Below are positions 42,733-51,608 of a stretch of 64,000 nucleotides of DNA, piece after piece. The stretch covers positions 22,177 to 86,176 of the forward strand of contig JAFTGD010000055.1 of assembly GCA_017458065.1 (NCBI GenBank). Reading direction: 5' to 3'. The position numbers and the translations under genes were made by a program. This DNA is from Oscillospiraceae bacterium. Its GTDB lineage: Bacteria; Bacillota; Clostridia; Oscillospirales; Oscillospiraceae. Position 1 is the first letter of the stretch, and each line of letters starts with the position of its first letter. The notes beneath the pieces are model-generated. The model was not told where the DNA came from. It saw only the letters and a list, made by a program, of their open reading frames with translations, and did no database searches.

Positions 42733-43458
42733 ATGTCAAAATACACAACGGGAGAGCTTGCAAAGCTCTGCGGCACAACGGTCCGAACGGTTCAGTATTA
42801 CGACACCAGAGGCATCCTGCTTCCCAGTGAGCTTTCCGAAGGCGGAAGGCGGCTCTACTCGCAAGACGATCTGAAGCGCATGAAGATCATCTGCTTCCTG
42901 CGCGAGTTGGATCTTCCCCTGGATGCAATTTCGCAGATCCTGAAGGAAGATCATCCCGAGAAGGTGATTTCTTTGCTGATTGAGCAGCAGGAGACCGCTC
43001 TTCTGGATGAAATCTCGGGGAAACAGGAAAAGCTGGCAAGACTGCGGGACCTGAAAAACGGACTGAAAAAACAGGCGTCAATCTCTCTCGAATCCATCGG
43101 CGACATAGCTTTAATTATGGAAGGCAGGAAAAAACTCAAAAGAATGCACTGGATGATGATCCTGACCGGGATTCCGGTCATGGCACTGCAATGGTTCTCC
43201 ATCATTTTCTGGATCGTCAAAGGCATCTGGTGGCCGTTTGTTCTTTGGCTCCTTGTGTCGATCCCCTGGGGGATCCTTGTCAGCCGGCACTACTTCCGGC
43301 ATGTAAAATACATCTGCCCGGAATGCCACAAGGTATTCAAACCCACATTGAGGGAAGCCTTTTGGGCAAATCATACGCCGACAGCCCGCAAACTGACCTG
43401 CACGTTCTGCGGTTATAAGGGCTTCTGCGTGGAAGTCTGGGGCGGAGACGGAGAATAG
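42733..43458 (+). CDS. MerR-family regulator with membrane helices and zinc ribbon
   Basis: A 241-residue protein. The N-terminal MerR HTH is YTTGELAKLCGTTVRTVQYY, followed by a coiled coil to about residue 105. Then come two hydrophobic helices (MILTGIPVMALQWFSIIFWI and IWWPFVLWLLVSIPWGILVS) and a C-terminal domain with CPECHKVF and CTFCGYKG, a four-Cys zinc ribbon. So the DNA-binding part is tied to the membrane. ATG 42733 is preceded by GGAGGTG; the in-frame GTG at 42724 is part of that site. Signal unknown. Confidence 0.88.
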   Translation: MSKYTTGELAKLCGTTVRTVQYYDTRGILLPSELSEGGRRLYSQDDLKRMKIICFLRELDLPLDAISQILKEDHPEKVISLLIEQQETALLDEISGKQEKLARLRDLKNGLKKQASISLESIGDIALIMEGRKKLKRMHWMMILTGIPVMALQWFSIIFWIVKGIWWPFVLWLLVSIPWGILVSRHYFRHVKYICPECHKVFKPTLREAFWANHTPTARKLTCTFCGYKGFCVEVWGGDGE

Positions 43459-43511
43459 CGCTCACCCTTCGATACGGCCAAACCGCAGCTTTGATTTCAC
43501 CCGGGCAAAGA

Positions 43512-43557
43512 GAAAATCCGAACCTGTCTCAGTACTATGAGGCTGGTTCGGATTTTC
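43512..43557. terminator. Bidirectional terminator after the MerR gene
   Basis: GAAAATCCGAACC (43512-43524) pairs with GGTTCGGATTTTC (43545-43557); the 20-nt centre contains CTCA/TGAG. It separates convergent genes. Confidence 0.75.
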
Positions 43558-43578
43558 ACGTTTTGATTCATTTTCCGA

Positions 43579-44166
43579 TCAGACGGAGATCCTCTTCAGA
43601 AAGGCTGCGGAGTCGATAATCTCCGCGCCAATGTTGGCCATATCCCGCAAATTGCTCTCCTGGATCTCCGCTGTTTTGGAGGAGGTACAGTCGCTGAGGA
43701 CCGTTACCTCATAGTCCAGGGAAATCGCATCGTAGCAGCTGGTGCGGATGCAGTTCGGCGTGGTGGTACCGGTGAGAACTACATGCCGGACGCCCAGCCG
43801 GCGGAGGATCAGATCCAGCTCGGTTGCAAAGAACGCCGAGTACCGCGGTTTGATGATACGGTAATCCATCGGGCTATTGCCGAATTCCTCCGGCATTTCC
43901 GCCGAGATCTCCTCCGGGCAGCCCGGCGACAGAGGCCTGCCGCCTTTCAGCCAGGCGTCCCGGCGCGTGTGTTCCACATTGCTCCCGTCGGCGTAGTAGA
44001 TGCGTGTCACAAAGAACACGGGGATCCCGCGCTCTCTGCAGGCGGCGATCGCCGCGGCACAGGCGGGGACGGTTACCTGCGCGCCGTCGATATAGAGCGG
44101 CGAAGCCGGGCTCAGGAAGCCTTTCTGCATGTCGATTACCAGCAAAGCTGTTTGTTTCAGATTCAT
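43579..44166 (-). CDS. Isochorismatase-like cysteine hydrolase
   Basis: A 195-residue cytosolic hydrolase. The catalytic Asp lies in LLVIDMQKGFLSP, a Lys in IIKPRYSAFFATELD and the nucleophile Cys in GTTTPNCIRTSCYDAISLDY, with TPNCIRT typical of nicotinamidase-like amidases. The ATG follows GGGAGAG. It sits downstream of the MATE gene with a 51-bp gap, so they may be cotranscribed. The substrate, an amide or ether, is not predictable. Confidence 0.9.
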   Translation of the reverse strand: MNLKQTALLVIDMQKGFLSPASPLYIDGAQVTVPACAAAIAACRERGIPVFFVTRIYYADGSNVEHTRRDAWLKGGRPLSPGCPEEISAEMPEEFGNSPMDYRIIKPRYSAFFATELDLILRRLGVRHVVLTGTTTPNCIRTSCYDAISLDYEVTVLSDCTSSKTAEIQESNLRDMANIGAEIIDSAAFLKRISV

Positions 44167-44217
44167 ATCCGTTCTCTCCCGTCGTGCAGCAGAATATTCT
44201 TTTTCCGTCCGAGGTTT

Positions 44218-45576
44218 TTACAACGTGTCCCGTGTAAGATCCCGGACCCATTTGTACTTCTTCAACCGGACCATCACCCAGGGGATTTTGCCGATTTCAT
44301 CGAGGCAGGTGCAGGAATAGACCGCCAGCACCGGCCAGTGGAACACAAACGCGCCCAGCAGCGCCAGCGGGATCGCAATGCCCCACATGCAGACCGCGAG
44401 GCTGTAGAGGTCGAAGACCGTGTCCCCGCCCCCGTCCAGCACACCGTTGATGGAAACGGTGTTGACGCAGCGGCCGATCATATAAAAGGCCATGATGACC
44501 ATCATGCCGGTGAGATAGCTCCTCGCCTCGTCCGTCAGGATCACCATCCGCACCACCAGCGGCGTCACCGCCAGCACCAGGGCGGTGGAACAGAAGCCGA
44601 TCACCCATGAGACGTTTTTGAGCTTGATGCCGTAGGCCTTGCCCAGCTCCAGATCCCCGGCGCCAAGGGCGTTGCCCACCATGATGCCGGCGGCGCTGCC
44701 AATGCCGTTGCAGGCGCAGCAGACCAGATCACGCACCACGGAGGCGACGGCATTGCCTGCCGCGGCGTCCGAGCCCATATGGCCGATAATCGCCGTGTAC
44801 GAGGTGAAGCCCACGCCCCAGAACAGGGAAGCGCCCAGCAGCGGCAGGCACTGTCGGGTAAAATCCTTTGTCAGCTGCTTCTGCCCCCGCAGGAAGCGGG
44901 CCCATGCCGGTCGGACATAGCCGTCCCGGGAGGAGATCAAAACACAGAGCCCCAGCTCGATTACCCGGGAGAGCGTGGTCGCCAGCGCCGCGCCGCGGGC
45001 GTTCATCCGCGGGAAGCCGAGCAGGCCGAAGATGAAAACGGCATTCAGAAGGATGTTCGCGACAACCGCCGAAGAGCTGATCCACGCGCAGGGCGAGACA
45101 TGATCGGTGATCTTCATCACCGCAAGATAGGACTGAGAGATCCCGGTCAGCAGATAGGACCAGCCCGCAATACGCAGGTATGCGCTCCCGAGCCGGATCA
45201 GGACCGGGTCGTGCGTAAAAACGTGCATCAGCAGCCCGGGGACAAACTCGCAGGCCAGGAAGAACAGCAGCGAGACCAGCCCGCAGAAGCGCAGCATGAG
45301 GTTGAAAAGCTCCTCGATGGTCCTTCTGTCGCCCTTGCCGAAGTACTGTGCGCCGAGGATGGCGCCGGCGGCCGTGCCGGACATGAGGAACATGTTCTGC
45401 ACGAACTGAATCTGCGTCGCAAGGGACACCGCGGTCATCTCTTCCTGGGCAACTCTCCCCAGCATCAGGGCGTCGAAAGCCGCCACCATGGCCAGCATCA
45501 GGCTCTGAAACGAGATGGGCAGCGCCAAGTCCCAGAGGCGCTTATAAAATATCCGGTTGTCGATCGTTTTTGTCAT
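44218..45576 (-). CDS. MATE family efflux transporter
   Basis: A 452-residue membrane protein with about 12 TM helices and duplicated MATE halves. It starts LWDLALPISFQSLMLAMVAAF then DALMLGRVAQEEMTAVSLAT, a typical first block. Such pumps export cationic drugs or metabolites using Na+ or H+ gradients. I start it at ATG 45576; a TTG 12 codons earlier is possible but no better supported. Confidence 0.93.
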   Translation of the reverse strand: MTKTIDNRIFYKRLWDLALPISFQSLMLAMVAAFDALMLGRVAQEEMTAVSLATQIQFVQNMFLMSGTAAGAILGAQYFGKGDRRTIEELFNLMLRFCGLVSLLFFLACEFVPGLLMHVFTHDPVLIRLGSAYLRIAGWSYLLTGISQSYLAVMKITDHVSPCAWISSSAVVANILLNAVFIFGLLGFPRMNARGAALATTLSRVIELGLCVLISSRDGYVRPAWARFLRGQKQLTKDFTRQCLPLLGASLFWGVGFTSYTAIIGHMGSDAAAGNAVASVVRDLVCCACNGIGSAAGIMVGNALGAGDLELGKAYGIKLKNVSWVIGFCSTALVLAVTPLVVRMVILTDEARSYLTGMMVIMAFYMIGRCVNTVSINGVLDGGGDTVFDLYSLAVCMWGIAIPLALLGAFVFHWPVLAVYSCTCLDEIGKIPWVMVRLKKYKWVRDLTRDTL

Positions 45577-45717
45577 GCTATCATCTTCACTGTGCCGCAG
45601 GTTCGGTATCAAAATCAGGCGCGGGGATTATACCACAGAAAAGGAAGCGGGACAAGAGGCTGTTCCTGTTGTTGGATTGAGCTATTCAAATTCATCAGAA
45701 TAGTTTTCTAAAATCTG

Positions 45718-45912
45718 TCAGATTGGAGTTGTAATATATGCTTCATGAAATCCTGTTGCACTTGCAATTTCTTTTGCACTTTTGCCCGCAGCCCTCAACT
45801 CAAGTGCATACAAGCGCTTTTCCGCCCGTTTATTCGTATTTGCTTTTCGTGCTTTTGCTATTATTTCTTTGTCTTCCTCGGTATATCTGTACATTTTCAT
45901 CACCCTGTACAT
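45718..45912 (-). pseudogene. N-terminal remnant of an IS630-type transposase
   Basis: A 64-residue frame: YRYTEEDKEIIAKARKANTN, then KRLYALELRAAGKSAKEIAS and ATGFHEAYI. This is the helix-turn-helix start of IS630/Tc1-like transposases, which normally continue for 250-350 residues with a DDE domain. Here it ends after TTPI. The surrounding DNA is AT-rich compared with its neighbours. No terminal repeats were identified. Confidence 0.65.
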
Positions 45913-45977
45913 ATACCATAGTTTCTGCAGAATTTAAACCTTTTTATCGGTTTTTAGTATAACATCTGCCTAAAGAA

Positions 45978-46017
45978 AACTGCGCTCTCCGTTTGAAAAG
46001 AGAGCACAGTTTTTTAT
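45978..46017. terminator. Terminator between the transposase remnant and fucO
   Basis: AACTGCGCTCTC pairs with GAGAGCACAGTT with one mismatch and is followed by TTTTTATC on the plus strand. On the minus strand, the direction of fucO, it ends in TTTTCTTT. Confidence 0.7.
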
Positions 46018-46033
46018 CATGAAATTACAGCAT

Positions 46034-47182
46034 TTACATCAGGCTGCGGTAGAGGGCGGCGATCTCCTCGACGGAGGTGTCGCGGGGGTTACCCGGGCAG
46101 CAGGCGTCGGCAAAGGCGCTCTCGGACAGGAACTGCACGTCCTCGTCCTTGACGATTTCCTTAAGGTCGGCGGGGATGCCCACGTCGGCGCCCAGCTTCT
46201 TGACAGCGGCGATGGTGGCCTTTGCTGCTTCCTCATCGTTCATGCTATCGATATAGGGGACCTCCATGGCGCGGCCAATAGCGCGGTAGCGCTCACCGGC
46301 CACGGGCAGGTTGTACTCCAGACCCAGCGGCAGCAGGATCGCGCAGGCCACGCCGTGGGGCGTGTCGTACAGAGCGCTCAGGCCGTGAGCCATGGAGTGG
46401 ACGATGCCGAGACCGACATTGGAAAAGCCCATACCGGCGATATACTGGCCGAGAGCCATGCCCTCGCGGCCGCACTCGTCGTTCTCGACAGCTGCACGCA
46501 GGTTCTTCGCGATCAGGCGGATGGCCTCCAGATGGAACATGTCGGAGATCGCGCAGTGACCCTTGGTAATGTAGCCCTCAATGGCGTGGGTCAGGGCGTC
46601 CATACCGGTGGCGGCGGTGAGCGGTTTGGGCATGGAGTACATCATCTCGGGATCGACCACAGCAACCTCGGGGATGTCGTTCACGTCCACGCAGACGAAC
46701 TTGCGCTTTTTCTCTACATCGGTGATGACATAGTTGATGGTGACCTCGGCAGCGGTACCTGCGGTGGTGGGGACGGCGATGGTGAAGACCGCGTGGTTCT
46801 TGGTGGGGGCTACACCCTCGAGGGAGCGAACATCGGCAAACTCGGGGTTATTCACGATGATGCCGACAGCCTTGGAGGTATCCATGACGGAGCCGCCGCC
46901 CACAGCGATGATGCAGTCGGCATTGAAGTCCTGGAAGGCCTTGACGCCGTTCTGGACGTTCTCGATGGTGGGGTTGGGCTTAATGTCGGTGAAGAAGGTG
47001 TAGGCAACGCCGATCTCGTCCAGCACGTCGGTGATTTTCTTGATCTCGCCTGACTTGACGACGTGGCGGCCGGAGGCGATGAAAGCCCGCTTATAGCCGC
47101 GGCGGCTCAGCTCGCCGCCGATCTCCTTGACGGCGCCGGCGCCGTGATATGATACGGGATTGAGTACGATGCGATTTGCCAT
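46034..47182 (-). CDS. fucO: Lactaldehyde reductase
   Basis: A 382-residue iron-containing alcohol dehydrogenase, exactly the length of E. coli FucO and sharing long blocks with it: NNPEFADVRSLEGVAPT, IAVPTTAGTAAEVTINYVIT, GMDALTHAIEGYITKG and YIAGMGFSNVGLGIVHSMAH. It reduces L-lactaldehyde to 1,2-propanediol with NADH during fucose or rhamnose fermentation. It follows the rhaD gene, whose product reaction makes lactaldehyde, so the context agrees with the assignment. Confidence 0.94.
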   Translation of the reverse strand: MANRIVLNPVSYHGAGAVKEIGGELSRRGYKRAFIASGRHVVKSGEIKKITDVLDEIGVAYTFFTDIKPNPTIENVQNGVKAFQDFNADCIIAVGGGSVMDTSKAVGIIVNNPEFADVRSLEGVAPTKNHAVFTIAVPTTAGTAAEVTINYVITDVEKKRKFVCVDVNDIPEVAVVDPEMMYSMPKPLTAATGMDALTHAIEGYITKGHCAISDMFHLEAIRLIAKNLRAAVENDECGREGMALGQYIAGMGFSNVGLGIVHSMAHGLSALYDTPHGVACAILLPLGLEYNLPVAGERYRAIGRAMEVPYIDSMNDEEAAKATIAAVKKLGADVGIPADLKEIVKDEDVQFLSESAFADACCPGNPRDTSVEEIAALYRSLM

Positions 47183-47239
47183 TTGATAGTTCTCCTTTGT
47201 ATTAATTTTGGGCAGCTATATTATATCCATTCCGGGCAA

Positions 47240-48052
47240 TCAGTCAAGATAGCCCTCGCGGCCTTTGACGTTGAAACGTTCTTCAAGCTGATGCATCATT
47301 TCGTCGGTGAGGGTGTTCACACGCGGCAGATGGGCGATCTTCATGTAGATCTCGGCGGCCTTCTCAGCAGTCTCGATGAGGCCGAAGGTCTCGTCCAGAT
47401 CCTTGCCCGCGCCATAAATGCCGTGCAGGGACCAGACCACCAGGCGGGCGGTCTTCATCTTCTCTGCCGTGGCCTCGCCGATCTCGTTGGTGCCGCAGAG
47501 CATCCAGGGCAGCACGTTCACACCGTCCGGGAAGACAACGATGCACTCGGTGCACATCTGCCAGAGGGTGCGGGTAAACTCCCGCTCGTCAAGAGAATGG
47601 ACAAAGGTCATGGCCAGCAGGTTTGCCGGGTGGCAGTGCATGACGACGCGGTTTGCAGGATCGACCTTGAGTCGCGCCACATGGCTCATCATGTGGGCGG
47701 GGAATTCGGAGGTGAACTTGCCGCCGTCGGTGAAGCCCCAGAGGAGCTCCGCTGTCTCGCCGCCGTCAGTGATACGAATGACACCGAGATTCACGTCCGG
47801 CGCGTACTGCACGTTCTTGAAGTACTTGCCGGTACCGGTGACAATGAAATACTTTCCTTCCAGCTCCGGAGCCTTGAAGCCTGTGGGGATGGTGCGGATA
47901 ACGGCGTCGGTGTTCAGATACTCCTGAACGACCGTTTCGTCCAGGAGCAGGCTGATGTTGCCACCGTTGCGCTCATCCCAGCCGTGGTTATACATGTTGG
48001 TGGTGGTGCGGATCATTTCAACCATAAAAGGCGCTTCCAGAATGTTTTTCAT
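47240..48052 (-). CDS. rhaD: Rhamnulose-1-phosphate aldolase
   Basis: A 270-residue class II aldolase that cleaves L-rhamnulose-1-phosphate to dihydroxyacetone phosphate and L-lactaldehyde. It matches E. coli RhaD in TTNMYNHGWDERNGGNISL, VMHCHPANLLAMTFV with two zinc His, ECIVVFPDGVNVLPWM and LHGIYGAGKDLDETFGLIET with the third His. The RhaD match is better than for FucA, so rhamnose is the expected sugar. No kinase (rhaB) or intact isomerase is in the window. Confidence 0.95.
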   Translation of the reverse strand: MKNILEAPFMVEMIRTTTNMYNHGWDERNGGNISLLLDETVVQEYLNTDAVIRTIPTGFKAPELEGKYFIVTGTGKYFKNVQYAPDVNLGVIRITDGGETAELLWGFTDGGKFTSEFPAHMMSHVARLKVDPANRVVMHCHPANLLAMTFVHSLDEREFTRTLWQMCTECIVVFPDGVNVLPWMLCGTNEIGEATAEKMKTARLVVWSLHGIYGAGKDLDETFGLIETAEKAAEIYMKIAHLPRVNTLTDEMMHQLEERFNVKGREGYLD

Positions 48053-48096
48053 AATAATCTCCTTTCACGGGGCGTCGAGGACGCCGCCCCCTACAA

Positions 48097-48657
48097 TTAT
48101 CTCGTAATGATATCCACGGGGACGTTGAAGATCTTGGCGACCTTCAGGATCGTGTCAATCCAGCGACCGGAGGCAGCGGCCATGTGGTGAGTGGGGCCTG
48201 CCTCGCTCCACTTGTTGCAAAACTCCCGAGCGCCGCAGGCAAAGCGGGTACGCATGTTGGTGTCGCCGAAAGTAAAGATGGGTCCGGGCTCGTTGACGCC
48301 TTCGGCTACGACAAATTTGAAGTGACCATCCCGGTCCTGTGTGATGCCTAAGTAGGTCACAGGACCTTCGGCGGGATAGAACTGGGTGAGATAACCTCCA
48401 CCAGTCTTGCCGTGGAAGATGGGGACGATCTTCATGGTGGGCTTTTTGGCTTTGGAGATATCTGCGTCGCCGGATCCGGAGTGGCCGATGATGCAAATAT
48501 CCTCGGGGAAGTCGATGGAGTACATTTCGGAAAGCTGGCCCATGCCGGAGATGGTCTTGAGGATGCTCATGGCCATGGCGACCTTGATGTCGCCTTCCAC
48601 GGCACAGGCAGTACCCTGTTTAATCAGCATAGAGAAGGCAGGGATGCCATCAATGCT
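48097..48657 (-). pseudogene. L-fucose/L-arabinose isomerase-like gene, 5'-truncated
   Basis: The frame keeps the C-terminal third of the family: DGIPAFSMLIKQGTACAVEG, GYLTQFYPAEGPVTYLG and AGPTHHMAAASGRW with the conserved His. A TAA at 48658 closes the frame upstream, and the first 290 or so residues are missing. A normal gene would encode about 470 residues. The remnant leads the rhaD-fucO operon, so the operon has probably lost its isomerase here. An ATG at 48630 could still start a 177-residue piece. Confidence 0.75.
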
Positions 48658-48937
48658 TTATCGTCTTTTCCTCAAATTCTTTTCGATTTTCAGAACAAAA
48701 AAACGAGGTCTCCTCCCTTTTTGAGGCCGACCCCGATTGTCAGATTAAAACTCACAGGTTTTTGTGAGGCTTGTCAAATTTCAAACCCTGTCCTTTGTGA
48801 AAACTGCACAGAAAAATGATGTTTTCCTGCGACACCCCTTTTCCGTATCGGAGAAGTAAAAGTCGTCAGATCATCTGTTTTTGATCTCCAACCTTAAATA
48901 TTTAATCTTTTTATTCTGTTTAATCTCGCTTTCTCTC

Positions 48938-48965
48938 TTGATTTTTGTTCTGTTCCGTTTATACT
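48938..48965 (+). promoter_or_regulatory. Promoter of the AraC-GH39 gene
   Basis: TTGATT (48938-48943) and TATACT (48960-48965) are 16 bp apart. Transcription would begin near 48972, leaving a leader of under 20 nt. In the 48658-48979 gap I also see CTCACA/TGTGAG (48751-48768), a small inverted repeat that may be an operator, and nothing else. Confidence 0.6.
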
Positions 48966-48979
48966 ACGCTTGAAGGGAG

Positions 48980-51457
48980 ATGATCGTGGTGACGGAGAAT
49001 TACACGATTTTGAGCTTTACGGAGAAATGCCCCCTGCGCTGCACCATGCAGCATATTGGCAGCATCGAGCCGCATGTGCAGGAGCTTTTTGAGATCGACA
49101 TGATCCTCTCCGGGCGCTGCCAGGCCCGGGTCGGCGAACAGATTTACTCCCTGCAGGCGCCGGATGTGCTCTCCATCGAGGCCCATATCCCCCATTCCTT
49201 CACGGGGACGGACTGCACCATCATCACCGTTCAGCTCGACCAGCTCCATTTTGAACGCAGCCTCCCGAACCCGCGCCATCCGGATTTTCTCTGCAACAGC
49301 GCCGTCACGGGGGACAGCGCGGCCTATGACAGCCTGCGCCGCCAGATCGCAAGGCTTGTGAAAAACAACGCCGAGGCGCATGTCGGCTTCGAGCTGCGCA
49401 ACTTCTCCATCATCTATGATATCATGGACGTGTTATATCAGAATTTCCGCATTGAAGATTCCGAGGCCCGCAATCAGCGCGCCCATCGCTATACACTCCG
49501 CATGGCGGAGATCAGCCGCATCATCTCCGAGAATTATCGGGAGGATCTGACGCTCAGCGAGCTGGCGGATCGCGTCCACCTCTCCGCGCCATACCTCTCC
49601 AAATTTTTTGAAAAGCAGTTCGGCGTCACCTTTCTGAACTATCTCACCGGCGTCCGCCTCAATCATGCTGTGGACGAGCTGCTGAAAACCAACGATACCA
49701 TTGAAACGGTCTCCGCAAACGCGGGCTTTCCCAACAGCCACGCCTTCGTGCAGGCCTTCAAGCGGGAGTACGGCGTGCTGCCCAGCGTCTACCGACGGAA
49801 GAACACAGGAAAGAAGCCCACGAAGACAAACCCTCTGTCGCTGGAGCAACACGACTACATGGCGGGTTTAAAGAAATATCTGGAGCAGCCACTCTCTCCG
49901 CAAAGTGCCGCCCAGGCCAGGGCATGTCGGGCCTCCGTCAGCGCAAGAGAGGAAGGCGGGACGCTGCGCCACAGCTGGCGGGAGTTGACCGGCGTCAGCA
50001 GCGCCTCGGCGCTACTGCTCTCCGACGTACAGGCGCTTCTCCGCCGGATTCAGAAGGACGTCGGTTTTCGCTCGATCAAATTCAACGGCATTCTTTCCGA
50101 GGATATGCATGTCTATTCCGAGAACATCGCGGGCAAACCCGTTTACAGCTTCGCTTTCGTTGACAAGGTTTTTGATTTCCTCCTGGAGCTGGGCCTGCGC
50201 CCCTTCGTGCAGCTGGGCTTTATGCCGGAGGCGCTGGCCCGAACGCACAAACGGCTCTTCGGCTATCTGGTTGGCGAGCCAGAAAGTCTTCAAAAATGGA
50301 GCGCGCTTGTGACCGCTTTGATCCGGCATCTGCAGGAGCGATACGGGCGCCAAGCGCTCCGCAGCTGGCGCTTTTCCGTGTGGCATCAACCGGACACCAC
50401 AGAGGCCATGTACGGCTTTTCTACCGACGAAATGTTTTATGCCTTTTACCGGGAGACATATCTCGCCGTCAAACGCTGCGACAGCGGTCTCTCCTTCGGA
50501 GCGCCCTCGACCTACTATCTGCTTCAGGCGGGACATGAAAACTGGTATCTGGCTTTCTGGCGCTGGTGCCGGGAAAACGATTGTCTGCCCGACTTCTTCA
50601 ACTTCCACTATTATGACCTGATCCTCGACACCAAAGACAGCGGGCAGGAGGCTTTCGGCTTTACCCGTTCCATGACCCTGCGGGACAGCCCCGACGGCTT
50701 TGGCCGCTTTGTAACGCAGGTATTGAGCGAGCGCAGAGGCCTCGACGCGGAAGAGCGCCCCATCTACCTCACCGAGTGGAACAACACCCCCAGCCAGCAG
50801 GACCTCCTGAACGACAGTTGCTTCAAGTCCTGCTACATCGTGAAAGGGATCCTGGAAAACTATGACCGGCTCGACAGCTTCGGCTATTGGTCGCTTACCG
50901 ACTGGATGGGTGAGGCTCCGCAGCCAAAGGAGCTGTTCTTCGGTGGGCTGGGGCTCTTCACGGCAAACGGCGTTCCCAAGGCCAGCTTCTATGCGTTCAC
51001 GCTTCTGCGGCAGCTCGGTGACACGCTGCTGGGCCGAGGCGACGGCTGGTTCATCACCCGACAGGGCGAGAGTTACCGGATCCTTTTGTACAACTACCGG
51101 CACTTCTCCCATCTCTATGCCCTGGGCGAACGCTTCGATATGACCTTTACCGACCGCTACACGCCCTTTTCTCCGGAGCAGATGCTGGATGTACATCTGA
51201 GCCTGCGAGATGTGGAAGACGGGGCGTATATGGTCACCGAGACCATCCTCAACCGCAGCTCCGGCAGCGCCTTCGACACCTGGGTCGCCATGGGCGCCGT
51301 GGAGCTGACGCAGAGGGCGGAGCTGGAAACCTTGGCCGCCCGCTCCACGCCGGCGATCAACAAATACACCGCGCCAACCGAAAACAGTACGCTGCACCTG
51401 GACGCCATGCTGGACATGCTGGAGGTCAGGCTGATCATAATTAAGAAGATGGAATAA
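48980..51457 (+). CDS. AraC-family regulator fused to a GH39-like domain
   Basis: An 825-residue protein. Residues 1-150 form a cupin sensor (EPHVQELFEIDMILSG); 165-275 hold two AraC HTH motifs (DLTLSELADRVHLSAPYLSK and ETVSANAGFPNSHAFVQAFK); from about 300 a GH39-type barrel and beta domain follow. The GH39 nucleophile position is kept in YLTEWNN (E599), but the acid/base motif WNEP is VWHQPD, with Q470 in place of Glu. It therefore probably binds sugar without cleaving it. Divergent from the rhamnose genes, it is their likely regulator. GTG 48986 has better ribosome spacing than ATG 48980. Confidence 0.88.
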   Translation: MIVVTENYTILSFTEKCPLRCTMQHIGSIEPHVQELFEIDMILSGRCQARVGEQIYSLQAPDVLSIEAHIPHSFTGTDCTIITVQLDQLHFERSLPNPRHPDFLCNSAVTGDSAAYDSLRRQIARLVKNNAEAHVGFELRNFSIIYDIMDVLYQNFRIEDSEARNQRAHRYTLRMAEISRIISENYREDLTLSELADRVHLSAPYLSKFFEKQFGVTFLNYLTGVRLNHAVDELLKTNDTIETVSANAGFPNSHAFVQAFKREYGVLPSVYRRKNTGKKPTKTNPLSLEQHDYMAGLKKYLEQPLSPQSAAQARACRASVSAREEGGTLRHSWRELTGVSSASALLLSDVQALLRRIQKDVGFRSIKFNGILSEDMHVYSENIAGKPVYSFAFVDKVFDFLLELGLRPFVQLGFMPEALARTHKRLFGYLVGEPESLQKWSALVTALIRHLQERYGRQALRSWRFSVWHQPDTTEAMYGFSTDEMFYAFYRETYLAVKRCDSGLSFGAPSTYYLLQAGHENWYLAFWRWCRENDCLPDFFNFHYYDLILDTKDSGQEAFGFTRSMTLRDSPDGFGRFVTQVLSERRGLDAEERPIYLTEWNNTPSQQDLLNDSCFKSCYIVKGILENYDRLDSFGYWSLTDWMGEAPQPKELFFGGLGLFTANGVPKASFYAFTLLRQLGDTLLGRGDGWFITRQGESYRILLYNYRHFSHLYALGERFDMTFTDRYTPFSPEQMLDVHLSLRDVEDGAYMVTETILNRSSGSAFDTWVAMGAVELTQRAELETLAARSTPAINKYTAPTENSTLHLDAMLDMLEVRLIIIKKME

Positions 51458-51517
51458 CATTGTCTATTGCTTCGATGTCCGCAGCCCTTCAAAACACCGG
51501 GGCTTTGGATTCTTATG

Positions 51518-51551
51518 AAAAAGCCCTAAATCTTTCGATTTAGGGCTTTTT
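51518..51551. terminator. Terminator of the AraC-GH39 gene
   Basis: AAAAAGCCCTAAATC pairs perfectly with GATTTAGGGCTTTTT around TTTC, a 15-bp stem working on both strands between convergent genes. Confidence 0.9.
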
Positions 51552-51608
51552 CTATGCTGCGCGAGGGGAATGTGAACCCGCACGCCCGAAATGAGCACTT
51601 GAACTGAG

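Noticed and set aside
48412-48819. Plus-strand frame of 135 codons over the isomerase remnant.
   Set aside because: It is antisense to clear isomerase-like residues and has no ribosome site.
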